Positions 1 to 9,122 of a stretch of DNA of 35,691 nucleotides are shown one piece after another. The translations under genes and the position numbers were made by a program. The stretch spans positions 1-35,691 of the forward strand of contig NZ_JACIHE010000045.1 in NCBI RefSeq assembly GCF_014198245.1, read 5' to 3'. The notes below the pieces were generated by a model. It did not search any database. It saw only the letters and a program-made list of their open reading frames with translations, and had not been told where the DNA came from. The stretch's first letter is position 1; each line of letters starts with the position of its first letter. Source of the stretch: Bradyrhizobium sp. cir1 (GTDB lineage: Bacteria; Pseudomonadota; Alphaproteobacteria; Rhizobiales; Xanthobacteraceae).

Positions 1-1172
1 ATCAGCAAGCCGCCTGACCTTCATCCAACGCTATCATACGGCTCGCCACGCCCGCGCGTACGCGTCAATCAGGCGGCCTTCGTCGTATGCGTACGTTTCG
101 GGGGAGGAGCGGCCGGGTACTTTGCCTATGATCTGAACAGAACACTGGAGCGATTGCCGGCGCCCAAGATCCCCTATTGGCATTTGCCTCAATCCATCCT
201 GCATTTCTATGACGTGGCTCTCAGCTACGATCACCGCGACAAGCGATGCTGGATCGTTTCTACTGGTTGGCCGGAGCAAGAGCCCGCACGTCCAAAGGAA
301 CGTGCGCGCTGTCGAGCCGACGAGTTTGCGGCTTTGCTTATGAACTCAAACCCGCTGCCGAATCTTTGCCCCGTCAGGGCGGAGCATGGAAATCGAATTT
401 CAGCCGAGACGCCTATGTCTCTGCAGTAAAGCGCGTCGACGATTTCATTCTAGCAGGGGATGTCTTCCAGGTTAACACTGCGCGCCGCTTTAGTGCCAAG
501 CTGCCGAGCTGCCGAGCTGCCGAGCTGCCGAGCTGCCGAGCTGCCGAGCTGCCGAGCTGCCGAGCTGCCGAGCTCATTTGATCCGCTCGCCTTCTATCGT
601 CAACTGCGATCCTTGAATCCAGCCCCTTTTGCAGCCCTCTTGCGCTATGGCAACCTCGCGGTTGCATCGAGTTCGCCGGAGCTTCTTTTAAAGCTTCATC
701 ACGAACGACGGGTGGAAACGCGTTCCATTAAGGGCACGATAGGACGGTCCGCTGATTTTATTGAGGACCAGCGACTCGCCGGCATTCTCATCGCGTCTGA
801 GAAGCATCGGGCAGAGAACACGATGATTGTCGATCATTTGCGTAATGATTTATCACGCGCTTGCACCCCCGATTCAATCGAAGTTCCAGCGCTGTGCAAA
901 CTCGAACCCTATGCTTGTCGATCGTCACGGGTGAAATTTCAGAACACGAAGACGCCGTTACGCTACTCCGCGCCTGCTTCCCTGGCGGCTCTATTACCTG
1001 TGCACCGAAAGTGCGAGCGATGGAAATTATCACGGACATTGAGCGTGCGGCGCGAGGGATCTATTGCGGAGCAATCGGCTTTGTTGGCTTCGATGGGACG
1101 TACGAAGAGGTTCTTGCAAAGGCGAAGCGCATCTTCGACGCATTTCGTTTTGAAACACAGGAGCCATTTTGA
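1..1172 (+). pseudogene. pabB: Broken aminodeoxychorismate/anthranilate synthase component I (PabB/TrpE-like), 5' end outside window
   Basis: Enzymes of this family convert chorismate, with ammonia from the partner amidotransferase, to aminodeoxychorismate or anthranilate. The coding sense is spread over several frames. Frame 1 from about position 100 carries GAAGYFAYDL. Frame 3 from about 385 carries SRDAYVSAVKRVDDFI and GDVFQVN. Frame 1 after the 8-bp repeat carries FDPLAFYRQLR, the SIKGT motif, and EKHRAENTMIVDHLRNDLSR. Frame 3 after about 915 carries SIVTGEI and PGGSITCAPKVRAMEII, ending at 1172. Around 915 the usual SVHHL segment between EPYA and SIVTGE is missing, consistent with a small out-of-frame deletion. 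At least three frame changes make a functional protein unlikely. PabB is favoured over TrpE because the N-terminal part resembles short PabB proteins, but TrpE is not excluded. The 3' end overlaps the next gene by TTGA. Confidence 0.8.
501..574 (+). repeat. 8-bp tandem repeat CTGCCGAG, 9.25 copies, inside pabB pseudogene
   Basis: Nine perfect copies of CTGCCGAG (501-572) plus CT. The tract lies between the family segments RFSA and FDPLAFYRQL, where no such insertion is expected. Because the unit is 8 bp, each copy shifts the reading frame by two. Upstream homology is in frame 3 and downstream homology in frame 1, so 1, 4, 7 or 10 copies would join them and the observed 9 do not. In frame, three copies encode an 8-residue Ser-Cys-Arg-Ala-rich repeat. 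Confidence 0.97.
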
Positions 1173-1790
1173 TTGTCATCATCGACAACGACGACTCCTT
1201 CATCTTCAACATCGCCAGATATTTCCGGAAGCTTGGCCAAGCGACGCAGGCAATCCGGAATGACAGGATCAGCATCGACGACCTTGTTGACCTCAGGCCA
1301 AGCGCACCGGTCATCTCTCTTGGCCCCTGCACTCCCGTTGAGGCTGGAAGATCGACCACCTTCGTCCACGACCTTTCCGGTCCCGTGCCCATGCTCGGCA
1401 TCTGCCTCGGACATCAGTGTATTGGGAGCTCATTCGGCGGTCGCGTGGCGCGCGCGGTTCGTCTTATGCACCGTCGTTCCTCGCACGTAACACATGATGG
1501 TCGAGGAGTATTCGAAGGGCTTCCGTCTCCAATTTGCGTCGGTCGTTACCATTCTCTGGTTATCGAGCTCGCTCAGTCGTGTGACCAACATCTGAAGGTC
1601 GCGGTACGTTGGCAGGAGAGCGAAATCATGGGCGCTGTCCCATCGCTATCAGCCAACCTATGGAGTGCAGTTTCATCCGGAATCGATACTTACCCCGCAA
1701 GAGCATGCGTATCGTCGACGCTTGTCGGGCGTCAGGTCACGTCGCACACGGGCCTATTGGCCAGCTCAGTCTCCAACCCGGAAGAGTTGA
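1169..1790 (+). pseudogene. pabA: Frameshifted glutamine amidotransferase component II (PabA/TrpG-like)
   Basis: A class I glutamine amidotransferase that would supply ammonia to the adjacent component I. The TTG start at 1169 overlaps the PabB stop (TTGA) and is preceded by AGGAG. The N-terminus IIDNDDSF, the nucleophile motif GICLGHQ (Cys79), HDGRGVFEGL and RYHSL are in frame 2. After EIMG (about 1635) the homology moves to frame 3, which carries GVQFHPESILT with the catalytic His and Glu, and stops at 1790. One indel near 1630-1640 therefore separates the nucleophile from the His/Glu pair. The usual SPGP loop reads SLGPC, another sign of relaxed constraint. PabA and TrpG cannot be told apart here. 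Confidence 0.82.
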
Positions 1791-1928
1791 TCAATAGAAG
1801 ACCTTCTTGCAAAGCGAACGGAATCCATCAGCCTTACTTGTTTTGGCAGGATGATCGTAACACCACTCTTTACGTCTCAATTATGCAAGACTTGGAATCG
1901 ATGCTTTGGCGACCATAGTGCTCGGCAC

Positions 1929-2702
1929 CTATCGGCCGGTTTGAACGTCGTCGACGCGCACGCAGGTGCCGGTCACGAAATCCGATGACGGGGACACCAG
2001 AAACAGCAAGGTGCTATCGAGCTGGGCCGGATCGCCGATGCGTGGACGCGGAAATCCTTGGGTGATGTCGCCCACGCGCTGCAGCATGCCTTCGATCATC
2101 TCGGACGAAAACGCTCCCGGCGCGATCGCGTTGACATTGATGTTGAACTTTGCCCATTCGACCGCAAGCGCTTCGGTCATGCGTACCACCGCGGCCTTGC
2201 TGATCGAATAGAGCGCGGCGCCGTTTCCTCCATAGAAGTAGGCCGAAGAGGACGCGATGTTGACGATGCGGCCAGGACGCTTTGCCGCAATCAACCGTCG
2301 CGCGACCTCGCATGACAGCACGTACGGCGCTCGCACGTTCGTATCGAGAACGCGGTCTATAAGGTCAATCGACATTTTCGTTGCGCGTTGGGCGTCAGGG
2401 ACGCCCGCATTGTTTACGAGAATCGTGATCGGACCAAGCTGCCGCTCTGCGTCAGCGACAATCCTTGTCAGTTGATCCGCATCCGTGACGTCGAGCTGTA
2501 ACGGTACGGCGTCGCCACCGGCCGCTTTGATCTCCGCCGCGACGCTCTCGAGTCGATCGAACCGCCGCGCCGTCAGCGCCACGCGGGCGCCACATCGCGC
2601 GAGCGTCTTGGCAAATCGCACACCGAGGCCCGCCGATGCTCCGGTCACGATCGCGGTCTGGCCATTCAGGTCGATGGAGAAGTTTGGAAGTGCGTAATCC
2701 AT
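1929..2702 (-). CDS. SDR-family oxidoreductase
   Basis: A 257-residue classical short-chain dehydrogenase/reductase that uses NAD(P)(H) to oxidise or reduce a hydroxyl/keto group. The cofactor motif TGASAGLG is at 20-27, NNAG at 97-100, and the catalytic SSS (151-153), Tyr165 and Lys169 (YSISK) are in place, so it looks active. Arg46-Arg47 after the second strand favours NADP(H). AAGGGA lies about ten bases before the ATG. It is the last gene of the leftward block that starts with the polyamine-type ABC importer, separated from it by a binding-protein relic, and converges on the pab wreck. A link to metabolism of the imported compound is possible but not shown. Substrate unknown. Confidence 0.88.
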   Translation of the reverse strand: MDYALPNFSIDLNGQTAIVTGASAGLGVRFAKTLARCGARVALTARRFDRLESVAAEIKAAGGDAVPLQLDVTDADQLTRIVADAERQLGPITILVNNAGVPDAQRATKMSIDLIDRVLDTNVRAPYVLSCEVARRLIAAKRPGRIVNIASSSAYFYGGNGAALYSISKAAVVRMTEALAVEWAKFNINVNAIAPGAFSSEMIEGMLQRVGDITQGFPRPRIGDPAQLDSTLLFLVSPSSDFVTGTCVRVDDVQTGR

Positions 2703-2792
2703 GGGGCGTTTCCCTTTTCTTTTCCCGATGCCACATCAAGCGATAAGACGCGGCGCTGGTAGCGAGCTCATACTCCCAACAGAGGTGATCAT

Positions 2793-2933
2793 CTATAACG
2801 GCTATCCTTGGCAGCCCAGAATGCACCGTCATACTCCATAGCCTTGACCACCTTCTCCGGTGGAGTCTAGGTTAGGCGGGATCACCGGATCGACAAGCGC
2901 CATCTCTTCCTTCAAGGCTGCGGGGCTCAACAT
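2793..2933 (-). pseudogene. Relic of the C-terminus of a second PotD-like binding protein
   Basis: The minus strand reads EEMALVDPVIPPNL, matching AMALVDPMILPQLP near the C-terminus of the binding protein encoded at 5098-6155. After a frame change it reads KAMEYDGAFWAAKD, which matches the EADAAFWADKG part of that protein. Only about the last 45 codons survive, and the terminal helix is absent. It sits directly downstream of the PotC-like permease. Either a second binding-protein gene once followed the permeases, or part of the first was copied here. Confidence 0.6.
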
Positions 2934-2946
2934 ATGGTTGCAACCG

Positions 2947-3775
2947 TCAGACGTTGCGGATGCCGCGCAGTCGCTCCGAGCGCCGCCGCGGCAGCTCGAC
3001 AGTGGTGAGCATGGTGATCGAGAAAAGGATTAGCACCGTCGCGGCGGCAGTGATGGTCGGACTGATCTCCTCACGAATCCCGGCAAACATAACCCTTGGC
3101 AAGGTACGCTGCTCGGCGCTCGAAACGAAAAGTGCGACTACCACCTCATCGAAGGAGGTGCTGAAGGCGAAGAATGCACCGGAGATCATACCGGGAAGTA
3201 TGAGTGGCAGGGTGACCTTGAAGAACACGGTGAGGGGTGGCGCACCGAGCCCAGCGGCTGCCCGGGTCAGAGAGTGATCGAAACCCGTCAGGGTCGCGGT
3301 GACGGTGATGACGACGAAGGGTGTAGCCAGCGTCGTGTGTGCCAGTATCAGCGCGGTATAAGTGTTAAGCAATCCGACATCAGCATAGAAAAAATACACG
3401 CCAACAGCCGTGATTACGAGCGACACGACGACGGGCGAGATCAGGACGCCCATCACGGCCGTTCGACAGGGGAAATTCGGTCGGCTGAGGCCGAGAGCGG
3501 CTAGGGTGCCCAAAATAGTGGACAGAAGCGGCGACGAAGATCGAGTTGTGGAGAGCGCCCTGCCACCGGCCGGTCAGGAAGAACTCCTGATACCAGCGCA
3601 GGGACAGCCCGGGCATTGGATAGCTGAAGAAGGGTACCGAGTTGAAGGACAGTGGAACGATCACGAGGATTGGAGCGATCAGAAACAGTAGAACAGCGGC
3701 GCAGATCAGCCGGTGCAGAAACAACCAGCCCCTCTCAATCGGAGTGGTATAGGCGGAAGCTGCCATCGGTCTCAC
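2947..3775 (-). pseudogene. Frameshifted ABC permease, spermidine/putrescine type (PotC-like)
   Basis: Inner-membrane permease of the BPD_transp_1 family, the second channel subunit of the importer. The N-terminal half (3775 to about 3525) has one membrane segment, the periplasmic segment PGLSLRWYQEFF and HNSIFVA. The rest (from about 3513) continues in another frame with LGTLAALGLSR, ISPVVVSLVITAVGVYFFYA and the EAA loop RAAAGLGAPPLTVFFKVTLP, ending in a basic tail. A short indel near 3513-3535 breaks the gene; all other parts look normal. The likely GTG start overlaps the stop of the preceding permease (GTGA), as in an intact operon, so the lesion may be recent or a sequence error. Confidence 0.82.
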
Positions 3776-5022
3776 CCCATCTTGACTTGGTCGATGCCGA
3801 CCAGCTTGTTGAAGACATAGTAGAGTAGCAGCGTGGCGATGAGCAGAATTGCGCCGAGAGCCGAAGCCATCCCCCAGTTGAGTTCCTCATTTATATAGTG
3901 GGCAACGAAATAGCTCAGCATTTGATCAGCCGGGCCCCCGACGAGGGCTGGAGTTATGTAGTAGCCGAGGCATAGAATGAACGTCAGAAGGCTACCGGCC
4001 GCGATTCCCGGCAGAGTGAGCGGGAAGTAGACCTGCCAAAAGGCGTAGAAGGGTCCGGCACCGAGCGAACGAGCAGCGCGGACCAAGTTTGGTGAGATCG
4101 TTTTCATCACGCTATAGATCGGCAGCAGTGTAAAAGGGAGCTGGATGTGCGTCATGGCAACCATGGTGCCGATCCGGTTGAAGATGAGCTCGGCTGGCTG
4201 CGATATGATATGCAGCGACGCCAACACGTCGTTGACGACGCCGTGTTGCTGCAGGAGCACGACCCCGGCAGTGGTGCGCACCAATAGAGAGGTCCAGAAC
4301 GGCAGCACGACCATGATCATCAATAGATTGCTAGACTTCGTCGGCAATGTCGCCAGGAGATAGGCCACTGGAAAGCCCAGCAGCACGGTTAAGATGGTCA
4401 CGCTGATGCTGATGCCGATCGTGCGCAAGAAGACGTCGCGGAAAATCGCGTTCTCGGGTGGAGAGGCGACGATCTGGCTGTCGGAGCCATATTGATAATC
4501 GACCGAACGCAGCAGGTAAAAAGCCGTATAGGCCGAGCGTCCGCGCTTGAGCAGACTCCAGACGTCGTGTTGCCCCCAGAGCGGACTCATCTTAATCATC
4601 TCCGCCTTGTAGGGGCCGGTGGTAAGCGTGCTCGCTTTGCGAGCGCTCGATGTTACTTGGCTGCGGGCGCCGGGCAGCTCATGGTTCATCCGCTCGCCGA
4701 TCTGCGGCGCAGTCTTCTCTGCCCAGGACACTTTGAGGTCGCTCACCAGAGCAGCGTACACGACCTCGTCGGGAAGCCCCTTTCCGTCCCAGGCGCTCAG
4801 CGCTCCCATGGTGCGCGGCATTAGCGCCAGCAGTGTATCGTCATGGACCGCGTTGAACATCATCCTGCAGATCGGCAGGACGAAGGTGATCAGAATGAAG
4901 AGGAGGAGAGGCAGGACGAGGGTGAAGGCTTTCAGCTTACGGCGGCGCTCGACTCGCATCAGTTTGACCCGCAGCGGAACGTCAGCGGGCCTGCGGGCGA
5001 TTTGGGCGGTCATTGTCGCCAT
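3772..5022 (-). CDS. ABC transporter permease, spermidine/putrescine type (PotB-like) with long periplasmic insert
   Basis: A 416-residue inner-membrane permease. It has one hydrophobic segment at about 33-57, then about 140 polar residues, then a standard permease domain from about 200 with FPVAYLLATLP, PFWTSLLVRTTA and the EAA loop RAARSLGAGPFYAFWQVYF (about 316-334) that docks on the ATPase. Escherichia coli PotB is about 285 residues; the excess is the segment at 58-195 between the first two membrane helices, which should lie in the periplasm. The same extension is seen in some rhizobial polyamine- or opine-type permeases. GAGAGGAG precedes the ATG. The gene lies between the binding protein and PotC in one leftward operon. 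Substrate is inferred only from family. Confidence 0.88.
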   Translation of the reverse strand: MATMTAQIARRPADVPLRVKLMRVERRRKLKAFTLVLPLLLFILITFVLPICRMMFNAVHDDTLLALMPRTMGALSAWDGKGLPDEVVYAALVSDLKVSWAEKTAPQIGERMNHELPGARSQVTSSARKASTLTTGPYKAEMIKMSPLWGQHDVWSLLKRGRSAYTAFYLLRSVDYQYGSDSQIVASPPENAIFRDVFLRTIGISISVTILTVLLGFPVAYLLATLPTKSSNLLMIMVVLPFWTSLLVRTTAGVVLLQQHGVVNDVLASLHIISQPAELIFNRIGTMVAMTHIQLPFTLLPIYSVMKTISPNLVRAARSLGAGPFYAFWQVYFPLTLPGIAAGSLLTFILCLGYYITPALVGGPADQMLSYFVAHYINEELNWGMASALGAILLIATLLLYYVFNKLVGIDQVKMG

Positions 5023-5097
5023 CGACTCCTCTCTCGGCTCGTCCTTTGGAGACGGGCGAGGGGAACAGACTCGCCCCCCGACATCTCTTCGTCGGTG

Positions 5098-6155
5098 TTA
5101 TTTTGCAAGCCAGGCGGTAAAGCGCTGGCGCAGATCGTTGCCCTTGTCCGCCCAGAATGCGGCGTCGGCCTCTATACCCATGTGGTCCGGCGCGGTCGGG
5201 AGCTGGGGCAGGATCATCGGATCGACAAGGGCCATCGCGTCCCTGTTGCCGGGGCCATAAGCGATGTACTTCGTCAGGTCAGCTTGGGCCTGGGCCGAGG
5301 CGGCGAAGGCGATAAACTTGTAGGCGTTATCTAGTCGCGGATCGCCTTTGGGAATGGCCCACAAATTGAAGCCGATGACCGCAGCATCCCACATGATCTC
5401 GAAATGTTTTCCGGAGTTCTTGACGGTATCGTAGATCCGGCCGTTATAGGCGGCGGTCATGATGACTTGGCCGTCGGCCAGTAGCTGCGGCGGCTGGGCA
5501 CCGCTCGTCCACCAGACGACGTCCTTCTTGATTGTGTCAAGCTTTTTGAAGGCACGGTCGACGCCTTCGGGCGTATTGAGCAGCTTATAGACGTCCTTGA
5601 TGTCGACGCCGTCGGCGATCAGCGCCCATTCGAGGTTAGCGTATGGATCCTTGAGCAGCCCGCGCTTGCCAGGGAGTTTTTGGAGGTCGAAGAGGTCGGC
5701 GATGGTCTTCGGACCGTTCCCCAGCTTGTCCTTGTCATAGGCGATCACCGTGGCGGACACGTGACTGGGCACCCCACAGTCATATTTATCGGCGGCCATG
5801 AACTTGGCCCGGTCAAGGCCCAGCTTCTTCCAATCGACGGTTTCGAGGATGCCTTCGTCGCACAGCCTTATGGCCGCCGATTGACCGACGTCGACTACGT
5901 CCCAGCTTACGGTCTTGGATTCGACCATGGCGCGGATTTTAGCGGTGTCGTAGTTGTGTACTCATCTTCGGTGATTTTGATCCCGGTCGCCTTCGAGAAA
6001 GGCTCGAATTGGGCCTTGCGTTCGCTCATCTGGAGGGCGCCGCCGCCAGCGGTGATCGTCAGCTGATCGCCAGCGAGTGCTGGACTTGCAAGCATCAGCG
6101 CACTCGCCGTGGTTATGGCCAAGGCACTTGCCGCTCCCAATGACTTTCTCATCAT
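5098..6155 (-). pseudogene. Frameshifted periplasmic binding protein, PotD-like
   Basis: Solute-binding protein of the polyamine-type importer. A clear Sec signal peptide (MRKSLG start, cleavage after ASPALA) is followed by LTITAGGGALQMSERKAQFE. The reading frame changes after ITEDEY: an extra AC dinucleotide at plus-strand 5955-5958 turns YNYDTAKIRAM into YTTTTPLKS. Removing those two bases gives a normal protein of about 351 residues, ending RFTAWLAK. Downstream parts (GVPSHVSATVIAYD, WWTSGAQPPQLLADGQV, MWDAAVIGFNLWAIPKG) are well conserved. Two start codons are adjacent; the second (6152) is better spaced from AAGGGAG. The gene is 76 bp after the ATPase gene. Either a recent slippage mutation or a base-calling error. 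Confidence 0.85.
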
Positions 6156-6231
6156 CTCCCTTTCCCCTATGTCACCGTGAAGGTGTCGCCGAACCCGCAG
6201 CCTGCCTTGCTCGCGGCAAAGTAGGTCGTCC

Positions 6232-7326
6232 TCAGGGCGCGTCGAGCGCCCGACAATCCTCGGTTTTCCAGCCTATGGTGATTTCCGCGCCAGGCTCGAA
6301 CTGCGCCAGGTCTTCCGAATTCGGCAGCTTGACGACAAAATCATCATGGCCGCACACCGAGACGCGGGTGCGCACGTGATCGCCCAAATAAATCAGCTCC
6401 GTAATCCGCGCGGTAAAAACATTGGGCAGCGAGCCCGGCGCCGGATTGAGCTTCACCCGCTCCGGTCGCAACGACAGCACGGTTGGCCGACCGACCGCCT
6501 CGACGTTGATGGCTAGCGCCTGCACGTTGCCGGCGCTCGGCAACTCCACCTTACAGGTCGTGCCGTTCATCGCGACGACTGTCCCCCGCAGCCGGTTGTT
6601 CTCGCCAATGAACTGTGCGACGAACGCGTTTTGCGGCCGCTCGTAGAGCTCGGCCGGCGCGGCTAGCTGCTGGATGACCCCGTCGTTGAACACCGCTATG
6701 CGGTCGGACATGGTCAACGCCTCACTCTGATCATGCGTCACATAGACGACGGTGACGCCGAGATGTTCGTGGATATGCTTGATCTCGAGCTGCATCTGCT
6801 CGCGTAGCTGCTTGTCCAACGCGCCCAGCGGCTCGTCCATCAGCACGAGCCTGGGATCGAAGACGAGCGCGCGGGCTAGCGCGACACGTTGCTGCTGGCC
6901 TCCGGAAAGTTGGCCCGGCCGGCGCCAGCCATAGGCGCCAAGACGAACCATGTCGAGCGCCCGCTTGATCCTGACCTCGGTCTCAGGCTTGCCCAGCTTG
7001 CGCACCTTGAGCGGGAACGCGAGGTTCTCTTCCACAGTCATATGCGGAAAAAGCGCGTAATTCTGAAACACCATGCCGATGTCACGCTTGTGCGGCGGCA
7101 TTTTCTCGATAGATCGCCCCGCCAGCAGGATGGAGCCTTGTGTAGGCGCCTCGAAACCGGCGAGCATCATGAGGGTTGTCGTTTTGCCTGAGCCCGAAGG
7201 CCCCAACATCGTCAAAAACTCGCCCTTGGCAATGTCCAAGTTGAGGTTCTTAACGACCAGCGTTTCGCCATCATAGGTTTTCTGAACGCCGGAAAACTCC
7301 ACAAAGGCGTTGTTTGTGCCTGGCAT
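6232..7326 (-). CDS. ABC transporter ATP-binding protein, spermidine/putrescine type (PotA-like)
   Basis: Cytoplasmic ATPase that powers the importer encoded downstream. From the chosen ATG at 7326 the protein has 364 residues. It contains Walker A GPSGSGKT (42-49), Q-loop VFQNYALFPH, signature LSGGQQQR (140-147), Walker B LVLMDEP (160-166), H-loop THDQ, and a C-terminal TOBE-like domain with LSLRPERVKL and ELIYLGDHVRT. An in-frame ATG 13 codons upstream exists, but GGAGGGAACAGG sits just before 7326 and family alignments begin at NAFVEF. It is the first gene of the leftward operon ATPase, binding protein, two permeases. With two partners frameshifted, the importer may no longer work. Confidence 0.92.
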   Translation of the reverse strand: MPGTNNAFVEFSGVQKTYDGETLVVKNLNLDIAKGEFLTMLGPSGSGKTTTLMMLAGFEAPTQGSILLAGRSIEKMPPHKRDIGMVFQNYALFPHMTVEENLAFPLKVRKLGKPETEVRIKRALDMVRLGAYGWRRPGQLSGGQQQRVALARALVFDPRLVLMDEPLGALDKQLREQMQLEIKHIHEHLGVTVVYVTHDQSEALTMSDRIAVFNDGVIQQLAAPAELYERPQNAFVAQFIGENNRLRGTVVAMNGTTCKVELPSAGNVQALAINVEAVGRPTVLSLRPERVKLNPAPGSLPNVFTARITELIYLGDHVRTRVSVCGHDDFVVKLPNSEDLAQFEPGAEITIGWKTEDCRALDAP

Positions 7327-7981
7327 CGCCCCTGTTCCCTCCGCCGTGCGTCCTGGCGCTCCCAATAGAGCAGCATCTCCGCACGGTCAAACCACGATCT
7401 TGTTTTTTGCGGGTTGCAGGGGCCTGCGCGCGCAAGGATACGCCTCCATGAGGCGCCTGCGGTTGATGCACTGGTTCCCACCTGCATTTTTGCCTTGCAA
7501 CCTTGTGGTCGACAAAAAGGCTTCTGTCTTTCGCAAAAATATCTATCCGGTTGACAGAGCCGATTTCCATCAATCTGCCCCCCCCAGATGGCTAAAATTC
7601 TGCACCGAACTAGAGAATTCTGAAGCTTTAGGCAGACGTGGAATACTGATGATGAATGAATGAGGGCTGTCCGCTCTCTCCTTTGGCGAACAGCATCGGC
7701 CTCGCGGAAACGCCCGCAAGGTCCGGTCGTAGGTAATCGCGGTCTTTCATCCAACGGTCCTACAGGCATGTTAAATGCCAATATCGGCGCTGCGTTGCTC
7801 GCTGACTGAGCGACAAGTTTGTCGGACTCGTTTCCGTGCGCTTGAAGCGGATTCAGCCCACATTCGAGAAGCGGCGCAGCGGGTTTGGAAAGGCGCCTGA
7901 CGGAGGGGTCTAACGGCAACGATCTGAACGGATCCTCGATCAGTCTGCCTTGGAAGCGCAGGAGGCGACCATCTTCGGGCC
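7327..7981. other. 655-bp gap with no recognisable gene
   Basis: Lies upstream of the PotA-like gene and downstream of the acyl-CoA dehydrogenase pair, so it should hold the promoter of the importer operon. No reading frame matches a family I know. I could not pick out a convincing promoter on the minus strand or a terminator. A TTGACA at about 7549 is on the wrong strand for the operon. Confidence 0.4.
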
Positions 7982-9118
7982 TTAGTACCCCGCAAGCCGC
8001 GCCAGGTGGTCCGCATGATAGTCGGCGTCGCCGAACAGCTCGCTCAGCACTCGCTGTCGTTTCATGTAGAAGCCGATATCATACTCGTCGGTCATACCAA
8101 TGCCGCCGTGCATCTGAATGCCTTCTTGAACAGCGAGCGCGCTAGCCATGCCAGTCATCGCTTTGGCTACCATAACGGACTGCTCGGCGCCGGCATCGCC
8201 GCAGTCGAGAAGCTCTTGGGCCTTGAGCACGGCGGCACGGGCCACCTCCATCTCCGCGTAGAGATGGGCGGCACGATGCTGCAGTGCCTGGAACGAGCCG
8301 ATCAGGCGACCAAACTGCTTCCGCTGCTTGAGATAGCCTATGGTCATGTCGAGAGCGCCCGAGCCTACTCCCACCATCTCAGCTGAGGCGCCCGTGCGTA
8401 GCGCGCTGAGCGTCTTTGTCAGGCCGTCAAACCCGCGGTCCACTTCGCCGACGACTGCCTCCTTAAGGACCTCCACGCCATCGAACTTCAAACGCGCGGC
8501 CAAGCTCGAATCGGTGAGCCGTTCAGCCTCGACCGTGAGATTAGCTACGTGGCTTTCAATCAGGAAGAGCGTTACGCCCATCTCATCCTCGCAGGAGCCG
8601 GCGGTCCGGGCCGCGACGATCAGGAAGTCGGCCACGTGACCGTGCGTCACGAAGCGCTTCTCTCCCATGAGACGAAAGCCGTTGCCGACCCGCTGCGCCC
8701 GCAGCGCGATCCGGCCAGGCCGATGACGGGGGGTCTCATCAATGGCAAGCACGCCTACCGCCTCGCCGGCCAGAATCCGCGGCAACCAGGCTTGCCGCTG
8801 GGCCGTCGAGCCACCCCGCAGCATCGTGACCGCACCTACCGCCGTCGCGAGGAACGGAGAAGGCGTCAGGTTGCGGCCAATCTCCTCCAGCACGATTCCG
8901 GCCTCGACGTGGCCCAGTCCTAAGCCGCCGTCTGCTTCGTCCATCAGGACGCCGTTAAGGCCGAGTTCAGCGAAACGCTTCCAGAGGTCGGGCGAGAAGC
9001 CGGTCCTATCGCCAGCATCCCGCAGTGCGCGCATGTGGCGAACCGGCGCTTGCTCCGCAAGGAACGGCCGCACGGTGTCGGCGAGCATCGTCTGATCTTC
9101 GGTGTGGCAGAGAGGCAA
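7982..9118 (-). CDS. Acyl-CoA dehydrogenase (second of a pair)
   Basis: FAD-dependent enzyme that introduces an alpha-beta double bond into an acyl-CoA. From the TTG at 9118 the protein has 378 residues, starting MPLCHTEDQTMLADTVRPFL, the usual ACAD N-terminal helix. TTG is preferred because a longer open frame overlaps the upstream dehydrogenase by 100 bp and the extra residues do not resemble the family; GGAG lies nine bases before it and the upstream stop is four bases away. Recognisable parts include ADGGLGLGHVEAGIVLEEIG, the beta domain to about residue 230, LKQRKQFGRLIGSFQALQHR and the C-terminal GIQMHGGIGMTDEYDIG. Adjacent dehydrogenase pairs with one divergent member often form mixed tetramers in sterol or terpenoid side-chain degradation; that is a possibility here. 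Confidence 0.9.
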   Translation of the reverse strand: MPLCHTEDQTMLADTVRPFLAEQAPVRHMRALRDAGDRTGFSPDLWKRFAELGLNGVLMDEADGGLGLGHVEAGIVLEEIGRNLTPSPFLATAVGAVTMLRGGSTAQRQAWLPRILAGEAVGVLAIDETPRHRPGRIALRAQRVGNGFRLMGEKRFVTHGHVADFLIVAARTAGSCEDEMGVTLFLIESHVANLTVEAERLTDSSLAARLKFDGVEVLKEAVVGEVDRGFDGLTKTLSALRTGASAEMVGVGSGALDMTIGYLKQRKQFGRLIGSFQALQHRAAHLYAEMEVARAAVLKAQELLDCGDAGAEQSVMVAKAMTGMASALAVQEGIQMHGGIGMTDEYDIGFYMKRQRVLSELFGDADYHADHLARLAGY

Positions 9119-9122
9119 GATG

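Noticed and set aside
7549..7554. TTGACA box as promoter for the importer operon
   Set aside because: It is on the plus strand while the operon is on the minus strand, and no fitting -10 element was found.
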